A stretch of DNA of 64,000 nucleotides from Isoetes taiwanensis (GCA_021234155.1 JAJEKV010000031.1:6276748-6340747), one strand, 5' to 3'. Positions 44,101 through 57,138 are shown, counted from the first letter of the stretch. The notes: generated by a model from the sequence alone, not told the origin. Made by a program: numbers and translations.

Positions 44101-47100
44101 CGTCGGCGTTGCCACAGGGGACCAAGTTAAAGTGGCGAGGAAGACCACCCGACCTCAAGAAGCGCCAAAGTAGCTCACTTCCATCACACTTTCGTAGTCA
44201 ATTGGCCTAGGATGTGGATGCGGGATCTTGTCGTGGAGGCGTGAGTGTTTCTTTCTTTTTGCAAAACCGACCTTGTAACTTGCTCCCTAGGGTAATTTCG
44301 CCATTCAGGACGATTTGGCGGGGTCGATTTGCCATTAGGAACCTCCCGGTGCGAGCGACAAGACAACTGCCCGGTTTCTACAAGGCCGACCTCGGGGCGC
44401 CCAGCGGTTTGACAAGTTCTCGGACCCGTCACGGAATCTTTTGGGCCTTCGAAAGGGGCCCTGAGCGGAGGATCAGCGGTGGGATAGGGGGCAGGGCTCG
44501 GGAGGGTGGTCATTAAGCGTGCGGCCCAGGATCATTTGGCTGCCGAGGGAAGGAGCTGCCTCGGGGAACTTTTGGATCCCGCCTCTTGGGGTGGGACTCT
44601 CCCCTCTTGTGAGGGATCCCTGCAAGGTCTGGCCTCGTTTGACTTGGGGAAGGGTGCCGGCTTCGGTTGCCACAGCGGGCTGCCCGGCCGTTCTAATGCT
44701 AACCCTTTGACCTAGACCTTCTCAGAAAATTTGAAAATTGGCGTGTCTTTGGAAATGGATTAGGAATCCAGGTGGCAAAAAATCAGAATTTATTTTTTCG
44801 TACAATGCATTAATTGCGAATTTATGAATGTCTTGCCCAGCTGCAAAGCCCCCGACTTCTACTTGCCACATCGGGAGGAGGACGGGCCCAAACTCCGCTC
44901 CGTCGGTTCCCCTTGCTCCGTATTCACCGGCTGCGGCTTCTCGGCCGGTCCCAAGTGCAGCAGACCAAGTCTCCGGCCCCAAAGCGCCAAACCCTTCTAG
45001 AACACGGCAGCCCACGGGGTTTCGTTTTGGAGGCCCTCTCCTTGTCGGTCGGGCGGGACCTTGCTTGCCGTGACTTGGCGATGGAGTGGGGGTGTTGGCC
45101 TTGAGCCACCGGACCCTAAAATCCCGGGAAGGCTGCTTGCCCCGAATTTCCCTCCCCAAGGCCACGGGGGCCGGGCGAGGCGACCTCCCTCTCAGGAATC
45201 GCGATTTGACTCTGCCAATGGACTCCGAGCGTCGGCGTTGCCACGGGGACCAAGTTAAAGGTGGCCAGAAGACCACCCGACCTCCAAGAAGCGCCAAAGT
45301 AGCTCACTTCCATCACACTCGTAGTCAATTGGCCTAGGATGTGGATGCGGGATATCTTGTCGTGGAGGCGTGAGTGTTTCTTTCTTTTGCAAAACCGACC
45401 TTGTAACTTGCTCCCTAGGGTAATTTCGCCATTAGGACGATTTGGCGGGGTCGATTTGCCATTCGGAGCCTCCCCGGTGCCCGAGCGACAAGACTCATTG
45501 CTGCGGTTTCTACAAAGGCGACCTCCGGGGCGCCCAGCGGTTTGACAAGTTCTCGGGGCCGATCTGGAATCTTTTGGGCCTTCAGAAAGGGGCCTGAGCG
45601 GCGGAGGATCAGCGGTCGGATAGGGGGGCCGGGCTCAGGGAGGGTGGTCATTAGCGTGCGACCCAGGGGAGGCGCCCGGGGAAGGGCTGCCTCGGGGAAT
45701 TTTTTTGGATCCGCCTCTTGGGGTGGGACTCTCCCCTCTTGTGAGGGATCCCTGCAAGGTCTGGCCTCGTTTGACTTGGGGAAGGGTGCGGCTCGGTTGC
45801 CACAGCGGGCTGCCCCGGCCCGTTCTATCACTAACCCTTTGACCTAGACCTTCTCAGAAAATTTAGAAAATTGGGCTGTGTGTCTTTGGAAATGGATTAG
45901 GATTCCGGTGGCAAAAAATCAGAATTTATTTTCGTACAATGCATTAATTGCGAATTTATGAATGTCTTGCCCTTTGCAAAAGCCCCCGACTTCTACTTGC
46001 CACATCGGAGGAGGACAGGCCCAAACTCGCTCCGTCGGTTCCCCTTGCTCCGTATTCACCGGCTGCGGCTTCTCGGCCCGGTCCCAAGTGCAGCAGACCA
46101 AGTCTCGGCCCCAAAGCGCCAAACCCTTCTAGAACACGGCAGCCCACGGGGTTTTACGTTTTGGAGGCCCTCTCCTTGTCGGTCGGGCGGGACCTTGCTT
46201 GGCGTGACTTGGCGTGGAGTGGGGGTGTTGGCCTTGAGCACGGACCCTAAAATCCCCCGGAAGGCTGCTTGCCCGAATTTCCCTCTCCCCAAGGCCACAG
46301 GGGCCGGACGAGGCGACCTCCCCTCTCGGAATCGCGATTTGGCTCTTGCCAATGGACTCGAGCGTCGGCGTTGCCACAGGGACCAAGTTAAAGTGGCGGA
46401 AGACCACCCGACCTCAAGAAGCGCCAAAGTAGCTCACTTCCATCACACTTTCGTAGTCAATTGGCCTAGGATGTGGATGCGGGATCTTGTCGTGGAGGCG
46501 TGAGTGTTTCTTTCTTTTGCAAAACCGACCTTGTAACTTGCTCCCTAGGGTAATTTCGCCATTCGGACGATTTGGGGGGTCGATTTGCCATTCAGGAGCC
46601 TCCCCGGTGCGAGCGACAAGAACAACTGCCCGGTTTCTACAAGGCCGACCTCGGGGGCCAGCGGTTTGACAAGTTCTCGGGGCCGATCACGGAATCTTTT
46701 GGGCCTTCGAAGAGGGGCCCTGAGCGGAGGATCAGCGGTGGGATAGAGGCAGGGCTCGGGAGGGTGGTCATTAGCGTGCGACCCCAGGGGGGGCTGCCCG
46801 AGGAAAGGGCTGCCTCGGGAACTTTTGGATCAGCCTCTTGGGGTGGGACTCTCCCCTCTTGTGAGGGATCGGCTGCAAGGTCGGCCTCGTTTGACTTGGG
46901 GAAGGGTGCCCATTTCGGTTGCCACAGCGGGCTGCCCCCGACGGATTCTATCTTAACCCTTTGACCTAGACCTTCTCAGAAAATTTAGAAAATTGGGCTG
47001 TGTCTTTGGAAATGGATTAGGATTCGGTGGCAAAAAAATCAGAATTTATTTTAGGTACAATGCATTAATTGCGAATTTATGAATGTCTTGCCTTTGCAAA

Positions 47101-47530
47101 AGCCCCAGACTTCTACTTGCCACATCCGGAGGAGGGGACGGGCCCAAACTCCGCTCCGTCGGTTCCCCTTGCTCCGTATTCCGGCTGCGGCTTCTCGGCC
47201 CGGGTCCCAAGTGCAGCAGACCAAGTCTCGGCCCCCAAAGCGCCAAACCCTTCTAGAACACGGCAGCCCGGGGTTTACGTTTTGGAGGCCCTCTCCTTGT
47301 CGGTCGAGGCGGGACCTTGCTTGAGTGACTTGGCGATGGAGTGGGGGTGTTGGCAGCCTTGAGCGGACCCTAAAATCCCGGGCTTGCCCGATTTTCCTCT
47401 CCCCAAGGCCACGGGGGCCGGGGCCGAGGCGCCCTCCCCTCGGCTGCGATTTGGCTCTGCCAATGGACTCGAGCGTCGACTTGCCACAGGGACCAAGTTA
47501 CGTGACGAAGACCACTCATGTTCACCCAAC
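32115..47530 (+). repeat. GC-rich tandem array, about 13 units of about 1.12 kb
   Basis: The anchor TTTATGAATGTCTT occurs at 33,661, 34,779, 35,908, 37,014, 38,108, 39,222, 40,337, 41,447, 42,571, 43,697, 44,821, 45,955 and 47,076 (spacings 1,094-1,134, mean about 1,118). A diverged edge unit has its equivalent near 32,690, and fragments of unit sequence reach back to about 32,115 (TTTGACTTGGGGAAGGG). Each unit has a short AT-rich part around the anchor and a long GC- and CpG-rich part. Frames of 100-180 codons appear in all six readings but do not persist from unit to unit, so it is treated as non-coding. No 5S rRNA, other rRNA or tRNA gene was recognised. The right end stops abruptly at about 47,510-47,530. 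Confidence 0.93.
32495..32575. repeat. CpG-motif cluster within the degenerate left edge of the array
   Basis: TCGCGGCGTCC, ATGCGGCGTTAG and GCGTCGCCGCGTCGG resemble the GCGTCG/GCGGCGT words of the CACTA-like subterminal field at 25.0-25.5 kb. Confidence 0.45.
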
Positions 47531-47539
47531 TAAGAAATG

Positions 47540-47615
47540 TGTTTTAAGCGTCGGCGTAATGCGTCGCATGCGGCGTCAATGCGTCGCATCGGCGTATTTG
47601 ATTATCTTGGCGTGG
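47540..47615. repeat. CpG-motif cluster immediately right of the array
   Basis: GCGTCGGCGTAATGCGTCGC, ATGCGGCGTC and GCGTCGCATCGGCG match the subterminal motif family at 25.0-25.5 kb. It begins within about 20 bp of the last array sequence. Confidence 0.6.
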
Positions 47616-48600
47616 TTTAACTATTTTTTATTTTTGTTGTGTACATGTTTGATCTTTGGGGCATGTTTGAGCCTAGACAATGCTTGAGCCTAAGAGGCTT
47701 GTTTGAACCTAGGTAGCATGTTAGGCCCTAAAGGAAATGCACAGCGCCTACCGTTCAGCGTCTATAGGCTCCTCATGCTTCACTCTATGTATTTGGACTT
47801 GTTCACCTACAAAATACCATTATTATTATCTGTTTGAAAGGTAGAAGCGGTGATCCACAAGAGAAAGCTAGTGGATAGCATCAAATTAAGCAATGATCGG
47901 GTTAACTTGGTGGTGGCCTTTGGTTTAAGGTTAGAAAATGGGAAGTAACTAAGATACCATTGAAGACTCTTTGCATGTTCTAGTCTAGAGGCAATGCTTG
48001 AGCCTATGTGGCTTCTTTGAGCCCATGTTCGGCCGTTCTTTTATTCCTCAGATATAATGTATACCAAGGGGGGAGGGGGAAAAAAATTGAATTGAATGGG
48101 TTTTATTGCACCACGAAGACCAATAGACATAGCCTATCGGAAGGATTGCTTGAGGATGTGCATAATATTTGACATATAAATTTAATGATCGTCTCCTCTA
48201 GGTGCTAACTAAGTGCGTCATTGTTAGCATTACCAACATTTGTATTAAAATGCGAAGTACATCGTATTTCGTGGAATTGATATACGGTGTAAATCTTTGC
48301 ATGAGGAATTTTGGTGGTCCAACCTCTTGATGCTTTCGTTTTCGGTGAGTTTTGAATGCCTTGATACGCGAGAGGGCTCTTGAGGCGTTATTGACTCCTC
48401 TAGCACAACACCTTGGAATATTAGGCGTCCCTCGGTGTAGTTTGTATGATAAACCACCATGTTGGGTCTTGTCGATCGGTAAAAGAAAAAAATCTGGTCA
48501 AAGAAATTTGGGCGTGAGATTGATATTGATGGTCTAAATTTTGAAGTGGATATGTGTATGTGTGTACACGATTCACGGTTATGCGGAAGGACAAAGCGTC
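47616..48600. other. Spacer without clear gene
   Basis: No gene was recognised. Short related phrases (ATGCTTGAGCCTA, GGCTTGTTTGAACCTA, GGCTTCTTTGAGCCC) recur between 47,648 and 48,030. From about 48,245 to 48,620 the minus strand carries frames that may be the C-terminal end of the CACTA transposase. Confidence 0.45.
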
Positions 48601-50960
48601 TCCTACCCGAGGGGTACATCTTGCTAGAGTTGATGGTGAAAAAGCCACTTGTTCTATCATACTTTCTTGTAGGCTGGCCCCCTTAAGTGAAGGTCAAACC
48701 AATCGACATCGAATATGAAGGTCTTAAAATTGCCACCAACATCCACCTCCATTATAGTCTTTAACCTCGACCCAATCCGGGTGGCTTCGGCGATTACGAT
48801 CGGCAACACTTGATTGAAACTCCATCGTGAATGATGCCATGACTCTTGATCACAAGTCTTCTGTGTATCAAAGAGAACTCCTGCGATAGTGGGTCCCATG
48901 CCACCATATCGAGGAGTAAGATATATCTTGTCAAAAGCACCATTAATGTCAATAGATACAATAACATCAAAAGAAAATACTTTCGATTTCGACATCAACA
49001 TAATTTGTTGCAACTACCTTTTTCATGACACCTTGTCGTATGCCCATTAAAGTAGGCTGTAATATACTCCCCTTGTGATATGCATCGGTCAAAGCCTGTA
49101 GTACCCATTCTCTTTCCATCTTGTCGGCAAGGGTTCATATCCATCGAGTGCGGGGCTCGTCTATTATGTCGTCTCCATTCATGCCTCTTCTCTTCCATTT
49201 CTTCCTTGCGTTCTCATAGCGAGCAATCCATTTTGCCATTGGTGCGGTGTAAAGAAATTGATTAACCATAATGATCATATCGGTAGGAAATGACCGCATA
49301 CCATTGCCTTACGCCACTACCCCCACAATCTTCTCGTCCCCTTCATCACTCCATAAGCGGTTTTGCATCACGGATGTCAGTGGGAAATATATTACGTCAT
49401 ATAGAAAAGTGACTCTTTCTTAAACCATCCCTCGCCATACTACCTTGGGGCGTGCTCTTTGGCGCACCATATCCTTCAATACCTTCATAAACCTTTCCAA
49501 GAAAAACATCCATCGGCATATGCGGTTCCTTGAGCTCCACTTCCTCAATAAGATGTACCAAAAGATGGGTTTGTTGTCAAAGCTTCGTGGAAACTCCTTC
49601 TCAACAAGCAACATGCCTCTGCCATTTTCACTTTCATCTCTTCAATTTAGTCTTTCGGTATAGTTTTACACATCCACCTATGAGGTCCAAAACAAAAACT
49701 TAGCCACAAATAAAATGCCGCGGGGGACCACTAAATCAACATGGTAACAACCTTATGACCTTTGATAGGGCACTTATTGCCTCAATGGTCCCTTGTCTAA
49801 AACTCCCCTAAAGGTCGGGGCATGAAGAAGCTGCATGATCAAACACCAAATATAAGTTATGGGTTACATTTTATAGTAGTGCATATATATGTGGACTTCA
49901 ATTGCTTACATACAAGAACTTATGCACGGTCATGGGACTTTAAACGATCGACTCCCACTACTTGTGAATGCGGTTCGCAATGATTGCATGTAACCGGTTG
50001 GTGTTCTAAGGGCCCTTAAATCATCATAAATAGCTCGATGGTCAGCCCTAGCAATAACCCATTTTCTTGGGAGGAAGTGGTTGCCCTTCACCTCGGATCC
50101 ATGCCTCTTTCTTTGTATTACTTACCTTAAGGTCCATCGGCATTTGTTGTGTCTTTTTTTGACCAAATACATGCTTCCATAAAAGAGTTTCCCGTTCTTG
50201 AAGATATGCATCCGGGTCTAAAGGTGTTGAATCGGTAAGGTCGGTCCAATATGGTAGTCTATAAAAGCAGGACTTCCTTTTCATATTGGCGGTAAAACTT
50301 CCTCCTCAGCGGCTTCCTCGCCACCAGCGTATAATTCCTCATCCTCCTTTGTCTAGGTGGAAGCTCGACCTCCTCATTCTGAGTGCCCCGCGGATTCCCC
50401 TTGCGGATTTTCCCCTCTTCCTTCTTATCCCAGCAGCTCACCCCATTTCGTATGGTAGTGCAGCGGTGGTTACGTATAGTCTGATGCCACCGAATTGTCA
50501 TTGCTTTCCCGAAGGGGTCGTGAGGCGGCAAATACTTCTAAAACCCTCATTATACTACTTTCTTGGTCTTAGAGTGGCGGTCATAACTTTTCCCCACATA
50601 TCATGCAGGGAAGTGCCCGATGTCTTAAACCAAGAACACTTTTCGGCAAACCGGGGAAAGTCATGCATAGTCCCACAATAGTATACCTCTAAGATTAAAA
50701 AGCGTCATTTTATGGGCATAAGTAGACACGAATACACGTGTTCCCTGAGGGAGTAACTCATCCACAATTATTCTTAGGTACACATCCTAAATTACTTGGT
50801 TTTCTTCAATTGTATCAAGTCATCATAATGTACCCACTCTTCATCAACAACTATGGGGGTATATTTGTAGTTCAACATCATCAGCGGCCCATGTAGACCA
50901 TCTTGTTCGATTGTGTTGCCATATGAGTTTCGCCATGGTGGCGATTTAAGCGCGCATTCA
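48600..50960 (-). pseudogene. CACTA (En/Spm) TNP2-type transposase remnant
   Basis: Read right to left on the minus strand: a TNP2 core (VYLRIIVDELL, then TLFNLRGILLW and, one frame over, HDFPGLPK with a CMICGEK cysteine pair, ~50,550-50,840). This matches the 'LR..LLWT..DFP..g..sg....aCp.C' pattern of Transposase_21. Then a YWTDLTDSTPLDPDAYLQER stretch (~50,200). Then a DUF4218-like block (RWMFFLERFMKVLKDMVRQRARP, ~49,430-49,520), WIARYENARKKWKRR (~49,200), and a DUF4216-like block (FIFDVDWFDLHLRGPAYKK, ~48,660-48,720). The domain order is that of plant En/Spm transposases. Multiple frameshifts and stops make it a pseudogene. It lies on the same strand as the coding debris at 26-30 kb. Confidence 0.62.
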
Positions 50961-51317
50961 TTGGACCTTTTTCAAAATTGAGACTGTAGCATGCGATAAC
51001 TTCCAAAGGCTACTGCTATTAAACAGGGACTAAAATACATCATCACTAGATGCATGTGTAGTAGTGAGATCAATTAGGCTAACTTGATATCTTGCAAGCG
51101 GAACATCAACTTTAACCTATAGAATAGAATTATAGGCAACGTATAAGTCGCAGAAAATAAATTGAATTTACAACTATTTGTAAGAGGCTGGTGATGCATA
51201 TACCTTGGGATTATTGGAAAGTGTCGAATAACCTTAAGTGTAGTTTTCCACTTTATAGGTCAAACATTCACATCTGGGGTTCCATTACATACTGAGACAA
51301 TGAGTGGACTTCTCATG
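50960..51317. other. Spacer between CACTA remnant and repeat copy 2
   Basis: No gene, and no recognisable CACTA terminus. GTAGTAGTGAGATC near 51,060 is only a weak terminal-repeat candidate on the opposite strand. Confidence 0.4.
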
Positions 51318-52301
51318 CTCGTCGTCCGTGGATAGCCGAGGCACCGTATGGTCGCTGATGACTATAATACGCTTCTTTCAATATATGCAATGGTTTCACC
51401 ACGAGATGACCACACAATTGTCACTATATGTCCCTCCTCGACATGTCCTAGCGGCGGTGCCCAATCGAAAAATGACTTGAATGGGCGTGGAAAGTCATCC
51501 GACGCATCCCTCATAGGCCGAAAATGGATGTTGACTTCAAAGACAAAGAAGTAAAATCTCATGCTTATAATTATGATAGCCATGATGGACTACAAGGGAA
51601 TATGCAAAGGCTCAAGGGGAAACCAGATGGAGACAAACTAGCATGGCAAAGGTTATTTGGCCAGATGAAGATATACGCTAAACGCCTTCTATCCGAGCAA
51701 GAAGACAAGGGGAAGGGCAAGGTCGTGGAAGAGTTAGAGGAAGAAGAGGAAGAAAATGAGGATCTACCCAATTTTGTGGACCACATTAAGTATGAGCTCC
51801 TAACTTCACATAAGGGTAAGCTAAACAAGAACGGTTCTCTATGGACCTTTTCCAAGATCTCATTGAAGCATTTTGTCCATTGGGAACAACTTGCCGGAAC
51901 TTCACGCTGGAGGTTACATCGGAGAGAAGCTTTGAAGTTAGCAAGGAAATGTCGAAAGGCCACACCGCATGATCTTGCCAAAAATTTCTGGACCTCTTCT
52001 TTGAGAAAGTACTAGAGGAAGCACCTAGGGGACCAATCTAAGCAAAGGTAAAAAACAAAGCTTCTAGCTCTAAGGCCAAATACCCGCAGATTTGCTTAAG
52101 GAACGGAGAATATGAGAAAGCTATTCATTGGCTACAACATCATGGATGAAACCGAAGAGCAGCCTGACATCACCAAGTACCTATCGACATCCCCGCGGAA
52201 CATCCTTGGCCCCAAAATATAGAACAGTGATGAAGATAACAAGGATGATGATAATAACAATAATGGTGATGAAGAAGACTCCAAATCTGAAAACACTAGC
52301 T
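51318..52301 (+). pseudogene. Methyltransferase-like region, copy 2 (5'-truncated)
   Basis: It begins mid-gene at the equivalent of the SRGTRWSLDDYNTFF region and keeps the KGKPDGDKLAWQR, EELEEEEEEN and DHIKYELLTSHKGKLNKNG blocks. The motif-I-like segment is frameshifted (REALKLARKC remains). The acidic tail ends at the same TAG as copy 1. The frame changes at least four times relative to copy 1. There is no upstream ParB-like part. Confidence 0.7.
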
Positions 52302-52639
52302 AGGTTAGCGAAAGAGTAATGAACTATCAAGCATAGTTCACACCGCATGTATATCAATTGATGTGGTTGGTGCTTCTATCGCACTGCAGACAACTCGTAA
52401 TAAGGATGCAACTAAGAAGACAACACGGGAATGAAGAAGAAAGGTATCGTGAATAATGTTCCTTTTTTTATATCCATGCATTTTACAAACTATAAGATAT
52501 AGAAATCGCTACCGCGATTTAGAGTTTCCTAGAGATCATATTTTAAATTATGTTGACATGCATCATTCATGAAATCGCTACCGGCGCTTCCATGCTTTCC
52601 ATTTCTTTTATCTCATACGCTATTGTTCTCCTTACGTAA

Positions 52640-53266
52640 AATGATTTGGCTTCCCAAAAGTACCGGGTCTTTGATTTGAATGGTGTGTTATGTAGAACGC
52701 TACCTAAAGCAACGCTCGAAAAGTCATGGTATGCGCAACAACCATTCGAGACACGCACCAAATATGTTTACCCGCCTTTATCCGGTTGAGATGTTGGACC
52801 AGGCCTTCACCGCTTTCATTGTGCAATTTGGTCATCTATGGAGCATAGAAATATACGTGATGTTTTGAAAGTAGTGCCCGAAGCAAATAGAGATTGGGGC
52901 CCATCCGATCAAAGCAAATGTGCTTCATTCACAAACCCTAAAGAACTGACAGTAAAAAAGATATTTGTGAAATGGTTGGCGCAACATGATGGATGCCCTA
53001 GGTGTTGAGGATAAGGAAGGCATGATCATTGTGGATGATGACGCCTAAAGTGTTGCTTCAATCACACCAGCCATTGAATCCGCCACCCTATCATCCTCAA
53101 GATTTTGACAAAGATGACTTCCCTTTCTTCGCTTTGTTAGTGTCTTGCATGAAATAGCTTCAGTGAAAAATGGTCAAGAGATACAAACACTATACCCAAG
53201 AACTTGATCTGACAGGGAAATTGACAGGGACCTTGAGAAAATCGTTCTAGAAAGGGAACTTTTTGA
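52640..53266 (+). pseudogene. FCP1-type HAD domain, copy 2 (frameshifted)
   Basis: This aligns to 4053-4687. FDLNGV (52,671), the KSWYAQQPFETR segment, HLWSIEI and IIVDDDA (~53,023) are visible in different frames. The same Asp-to-Asn change is present, so it predates the duplication. Small indels, e.g. in the YPRPYLKEM segment, destroy the reading frame. Confidence 0.7.
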
Positions 53267-56200
53267 TATATATGTATACAGAAATACACTTTCCAAAAAG
53301 TTTTGAATATGAAATATACTTTACACCAACCTCATTCAATATATATTGTGTTCTTATAGCAAAGATTATTGGTTCCTCAGGTAATGTATTGTTTTTATAT
53401 TATGTGTATGGTTTGCTATACTTGCAATAATTTGTATGTATATACCAATAATAATTTAGGTGTGTATAAATAGGTATGCATGAAATTGGCAAACCATCGG
53501 CTTCGGCCTCCGCCTTCCGCTTGTTATTATGGCACATGCTATTACCCTCCTAAGATGAACCATGCGACCTCTCGCAGTGCCGCCGCGAAAGCTAGAAATA
53601 GAACTTCGTGGATCGGGCTTGATGTCGCTATATGAATCCCGGCCCCGCTTCTATCCCGGATCCCTTTGATGTTGTAATCCATCTTATATGGAATCCAGAG
53701 CATAGTTTGTTCATGATCGAGATTCGTGATCCGCCCAAGTAAATACCGGCCGACGATGAATCGGATTAGTTTTTAAGTTTATGTTCTATTATAATGCGTT
53801 ATTTATGTTAAGAAAATCGCTACCACGCTACATTTGAACCACGAAAAATCTCTCGCTTTGTAGCAACTTGTTTGTCGTTATTTATTCGAAGCATTACAAT
53901 TTCAATGTTTAGATTTCGTTGTCGCCCGTGAATGTACGAATTAATAAGCAATTTCCTCGCTTATTGCCAACATTCTCACATAATATGGGTCATTTGCATC
54001 AACATTTGAATGCCTTTGCATTTCAACATAAAATGCATCTTCCTAGCCCTAAAATGAACACAAAGGCAAAAGTGTGGTTAATTCAATATAATGGTCAATA
54101 AAAGGCTTATACGGGCGCGATTTTGGAATAGACATAATCCCAATTTAATTGAATGATGGTTCAAGCATCGATGGGCATATGCAATGAATAGTTCAACGAA
54201 TTAGCATACCTAAACTACATACATAGGGAAGAAAGTTTGTTTGTATTCCCTGTACTAATTATAGACTAGCGATGTATGCTATGCTCTCGTAGTTTCTCAA
54301 TACCAAATTATGGACCAAATAGACGATGTTATGCTACTGGGTTCCTCCGATTTCAAACTGAATATTTTGATATTTTTAAGCATGAAGAAGGTATTTTAGA
54401 TAGAGCAAATATTGCAAATAGCTAACGATATATATTCTAATATAAAAGGATTGATCAAGTAGTAAACGCAGTAGATCCAATTTCAATCAGAAATGTTGGG
54501 TGGCAACCATGCCAGTTGGTGTCAATTATTGCTCCAACTGAGTCGTCATAAGCTTATATCGACATGATTTCAACTTTGCCTCGCGTTCAGAAGATAGTGT
54601 CGGGACAACATATTCACCATGTAGATTTTTTACTAGATGTTCTTGCAAAAAAGATAACTTTCAAAACAAAATGTGAATCCAATATAAATGGCATTTCTTC
54701 CTCACTGCATTGAATGGTGCATCGACCTACCATAAGGACATAGATGATGCACATTTACAAATGCAACAATTACCCTCATACTGCTCTACAGAAAGTAGGT
54801 CTAACCTTTCTCAACTCTCTCGCTTTGTTAGTATGTGATAATGGTGCTCGCTTCATTAGTATATAATAATGGCACTGCCAAATTCTTTGCAATGCCATTG
54901 TTGTTGTCAATAAACCATAAGCAAGACCCAAAGACCACGTTCTTCCATAGATGCATAAAAGATATCCTATCCATGACAACAATGACGACAACCAGCTAGG
55001 CAATTTACGTGCTACAAAAAGTTTAAACTTTATCTTATGCCAAGAATAGTCTTCTGGTACTTCAATTCGCAAATGGAGCTATACTATTCATGCAAAGACA
55101 ATGTGAGAAAGAAAATCCTTTCTAGACAACAAGATGTAATATTCCATCAAATAAGTTATGTTTACATGCTTACAACCAATATAAAACATACTATATTACA
55201 AAATCAAGGACAAGAAATATATGCCAATGAACACCTTTAGCCCACATACAAGTCTAAACTATCACATTTAACCATCAAGGAAGACTAGATTAGCCGTTGG
55301 ATGTTACGCCCAAATATTTTGCGCACCATTGTTATATAATTTGCATGCATGTTGTTGCAGGCTAATAATAATGATCTAATGCGATGGCATTGTGATTATT
55401 ATGGTCGCATGTTACCTAGTCTAAGTTGTTGTGGTGCTCCATGGCAGGGTAGACTAGGGTATAATGTCGCCTTGTCAGTGGGTTGGGAATAATCATATGG
55501 TGTTTGGAATTATTTCCCTTCAATGAGTAACAAGGCAATTTATATATATATATGGTTAAGGTTGCAAATACTTTTAATGGGTTAAAAACCATTGAATAAT
55601 AAGAGTGAGCACCCCTTAATCGGGTAATCGTAATCGCGGCTCACCCATCATATGAGACAGCCGGATCACCGGCCGAGATGGGTTGCCGCAGGTGACCCAC
55701 CGCTCGAGGGAACCGCCTGATCAATAGGCTGCCGCCACGTGGCATTCCCACATTGGCTTTGTATCAGAGAAGGCAGTGGCATGAACAAGAAAAAGGCCGG
55801 ATTGACATAGTAGAACAACAGAGGGAGGCCTAAGTCCAGTAGTTACACGCGAGTTGGAACAAATGGAAGAACCAGACCCTTGTGGACTGGATAGGTTGGC
55901 AAAACGAATTCGATCTTGAAAGGATCTACGCTGGGTGAAGTTTGGAGACATTTGGGGTAAGCCGGGATTGATAAGCTATTCGCGCCATGGCGTAGCCGGT
56001 CTTCTATAAAGAAGACAAAACTGAAAGCTACACTAAATGATTAAACTTTACCCCGAAAAAGCAATACTTGATTGCCTTGAGAAACTCCCCGTAACCAACA
56101 CTCGAGCGCCCTAGATGGCCTTCCAGCCTATTCTCCGCTAAAAACAAGAATGTTTACATGGACTGGTAAAGCTTTGCTTAGCTTAAGGATTTCATTGTGG

Positions 56201-57130
56201 TAGAGCAAGAACGATATGGTTCTTGCAGCCCAAGGCAAGCTAGTAGAATTTAGCATTCCTTAAGGCCCCTCTCGATATTGTTCCTATAGGCCCCTCCTCG
56301 ATATTGTTCCTATAAAGAATATTGACACATGATTACTTGTCCTAGTTAAGAAACTCATGTAAACCAATGAGAGAAGGGTTTAGTGTTGGTATGGGACAAT
56401 GCTAGATCCTTGTCAACAAAGTTAGAGTTACATGAGGTGTAGAGTAGTATCCTTAAGATATTTGACTCCGCATATTATTAGGAGTAGACGAACATCCCGA
56501 TGTTCGCCTTAGGGAGTTTTACATGACATAGATGTGGATGAGCGGTCTCATCCTCGCTTAAGAACGATGGGAATGTTGGTGAGGTGAAACCCACACCGGG
56601 TATGGGACTAAGATGGATGTAGCCAATAGTCCCAATGCATCTAAGTTCTTGTGGATGCTTGTAGTTTCTCCCTTACATTGATCCACCAAAGACGGGGTTC
56701 TAGACGACGAAAGTGTCTAGATATGGCGGGTGTGTCCGCTGCGATGTTATGGTGCGGTGGTGGATTTTATATGTGTGTTCTTGCAACCGTCACCATTGCT
56801 TCCATGTTTGACACTACCGGATAGCTCTTATGCATGTTACTAACACGCAAGCTTGTGCAGCCGCTTGATAGTCAGGGGGGTACGGTGTGTTTGGTTATCT
56901 TTTGTGGTCATCTTGTTATCTATATACGTGGCTTATGTGTATAGCCCTCGCGGGAGGCGACTTTGTTCTATGTACCGATGGTTTGATGTGAATATGTAGC
57001 ATAATAACGTGGGTTTTTTTGTGTTTTTGTACGCTTTTCACTAAGGTTTTCCTATGATTTCGATGTATTCAAATGGATGTACTAATGCGCATATCTAGAG
57101 TGCACCATTTCGAGCCATTGATTTTAGCCT
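53267..57130. other. Non-coding block, copy 2 of 4.69-8.52 kb
   Basis: This is collinear with copy 1, including the decayed palindrome sites (near 52,506, 52,572 and 53,816 the CGCGCC cores read CGCTACC), the minus-strand coding-like stretches at 54,490-55,070, and the paired CCTCGATATTGTTCCTATA repeat near 56,270-56,315. No additional gene. Confidence 0.6.
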
Positions 57131-57138
57131 TTTTTTCC

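Noticed and set aside
33529-47510. Many 100-180-codon frames on both strands of the tandem array
   Set aside because: High GC keeps frames open, but no frame is maintained across units and small indels shift it in every unit. No protein motif recurs in one frame.
32115-47530. Tandem 5S rRNA or other rRNA gene cluster
   Set aside because: The unit length is plausible, but no 5S internal control region or rRNA core sequence was recognised in the monomer.
51040-51070. Second CACTA terminus (CACTACTACAC on the minus strand)
   Set aside because: Only the CACTAC start matches. It lacks the AAGAAAAGGGGC continuation, CpG subterminal motifs and a detectable 3-bp duplication.
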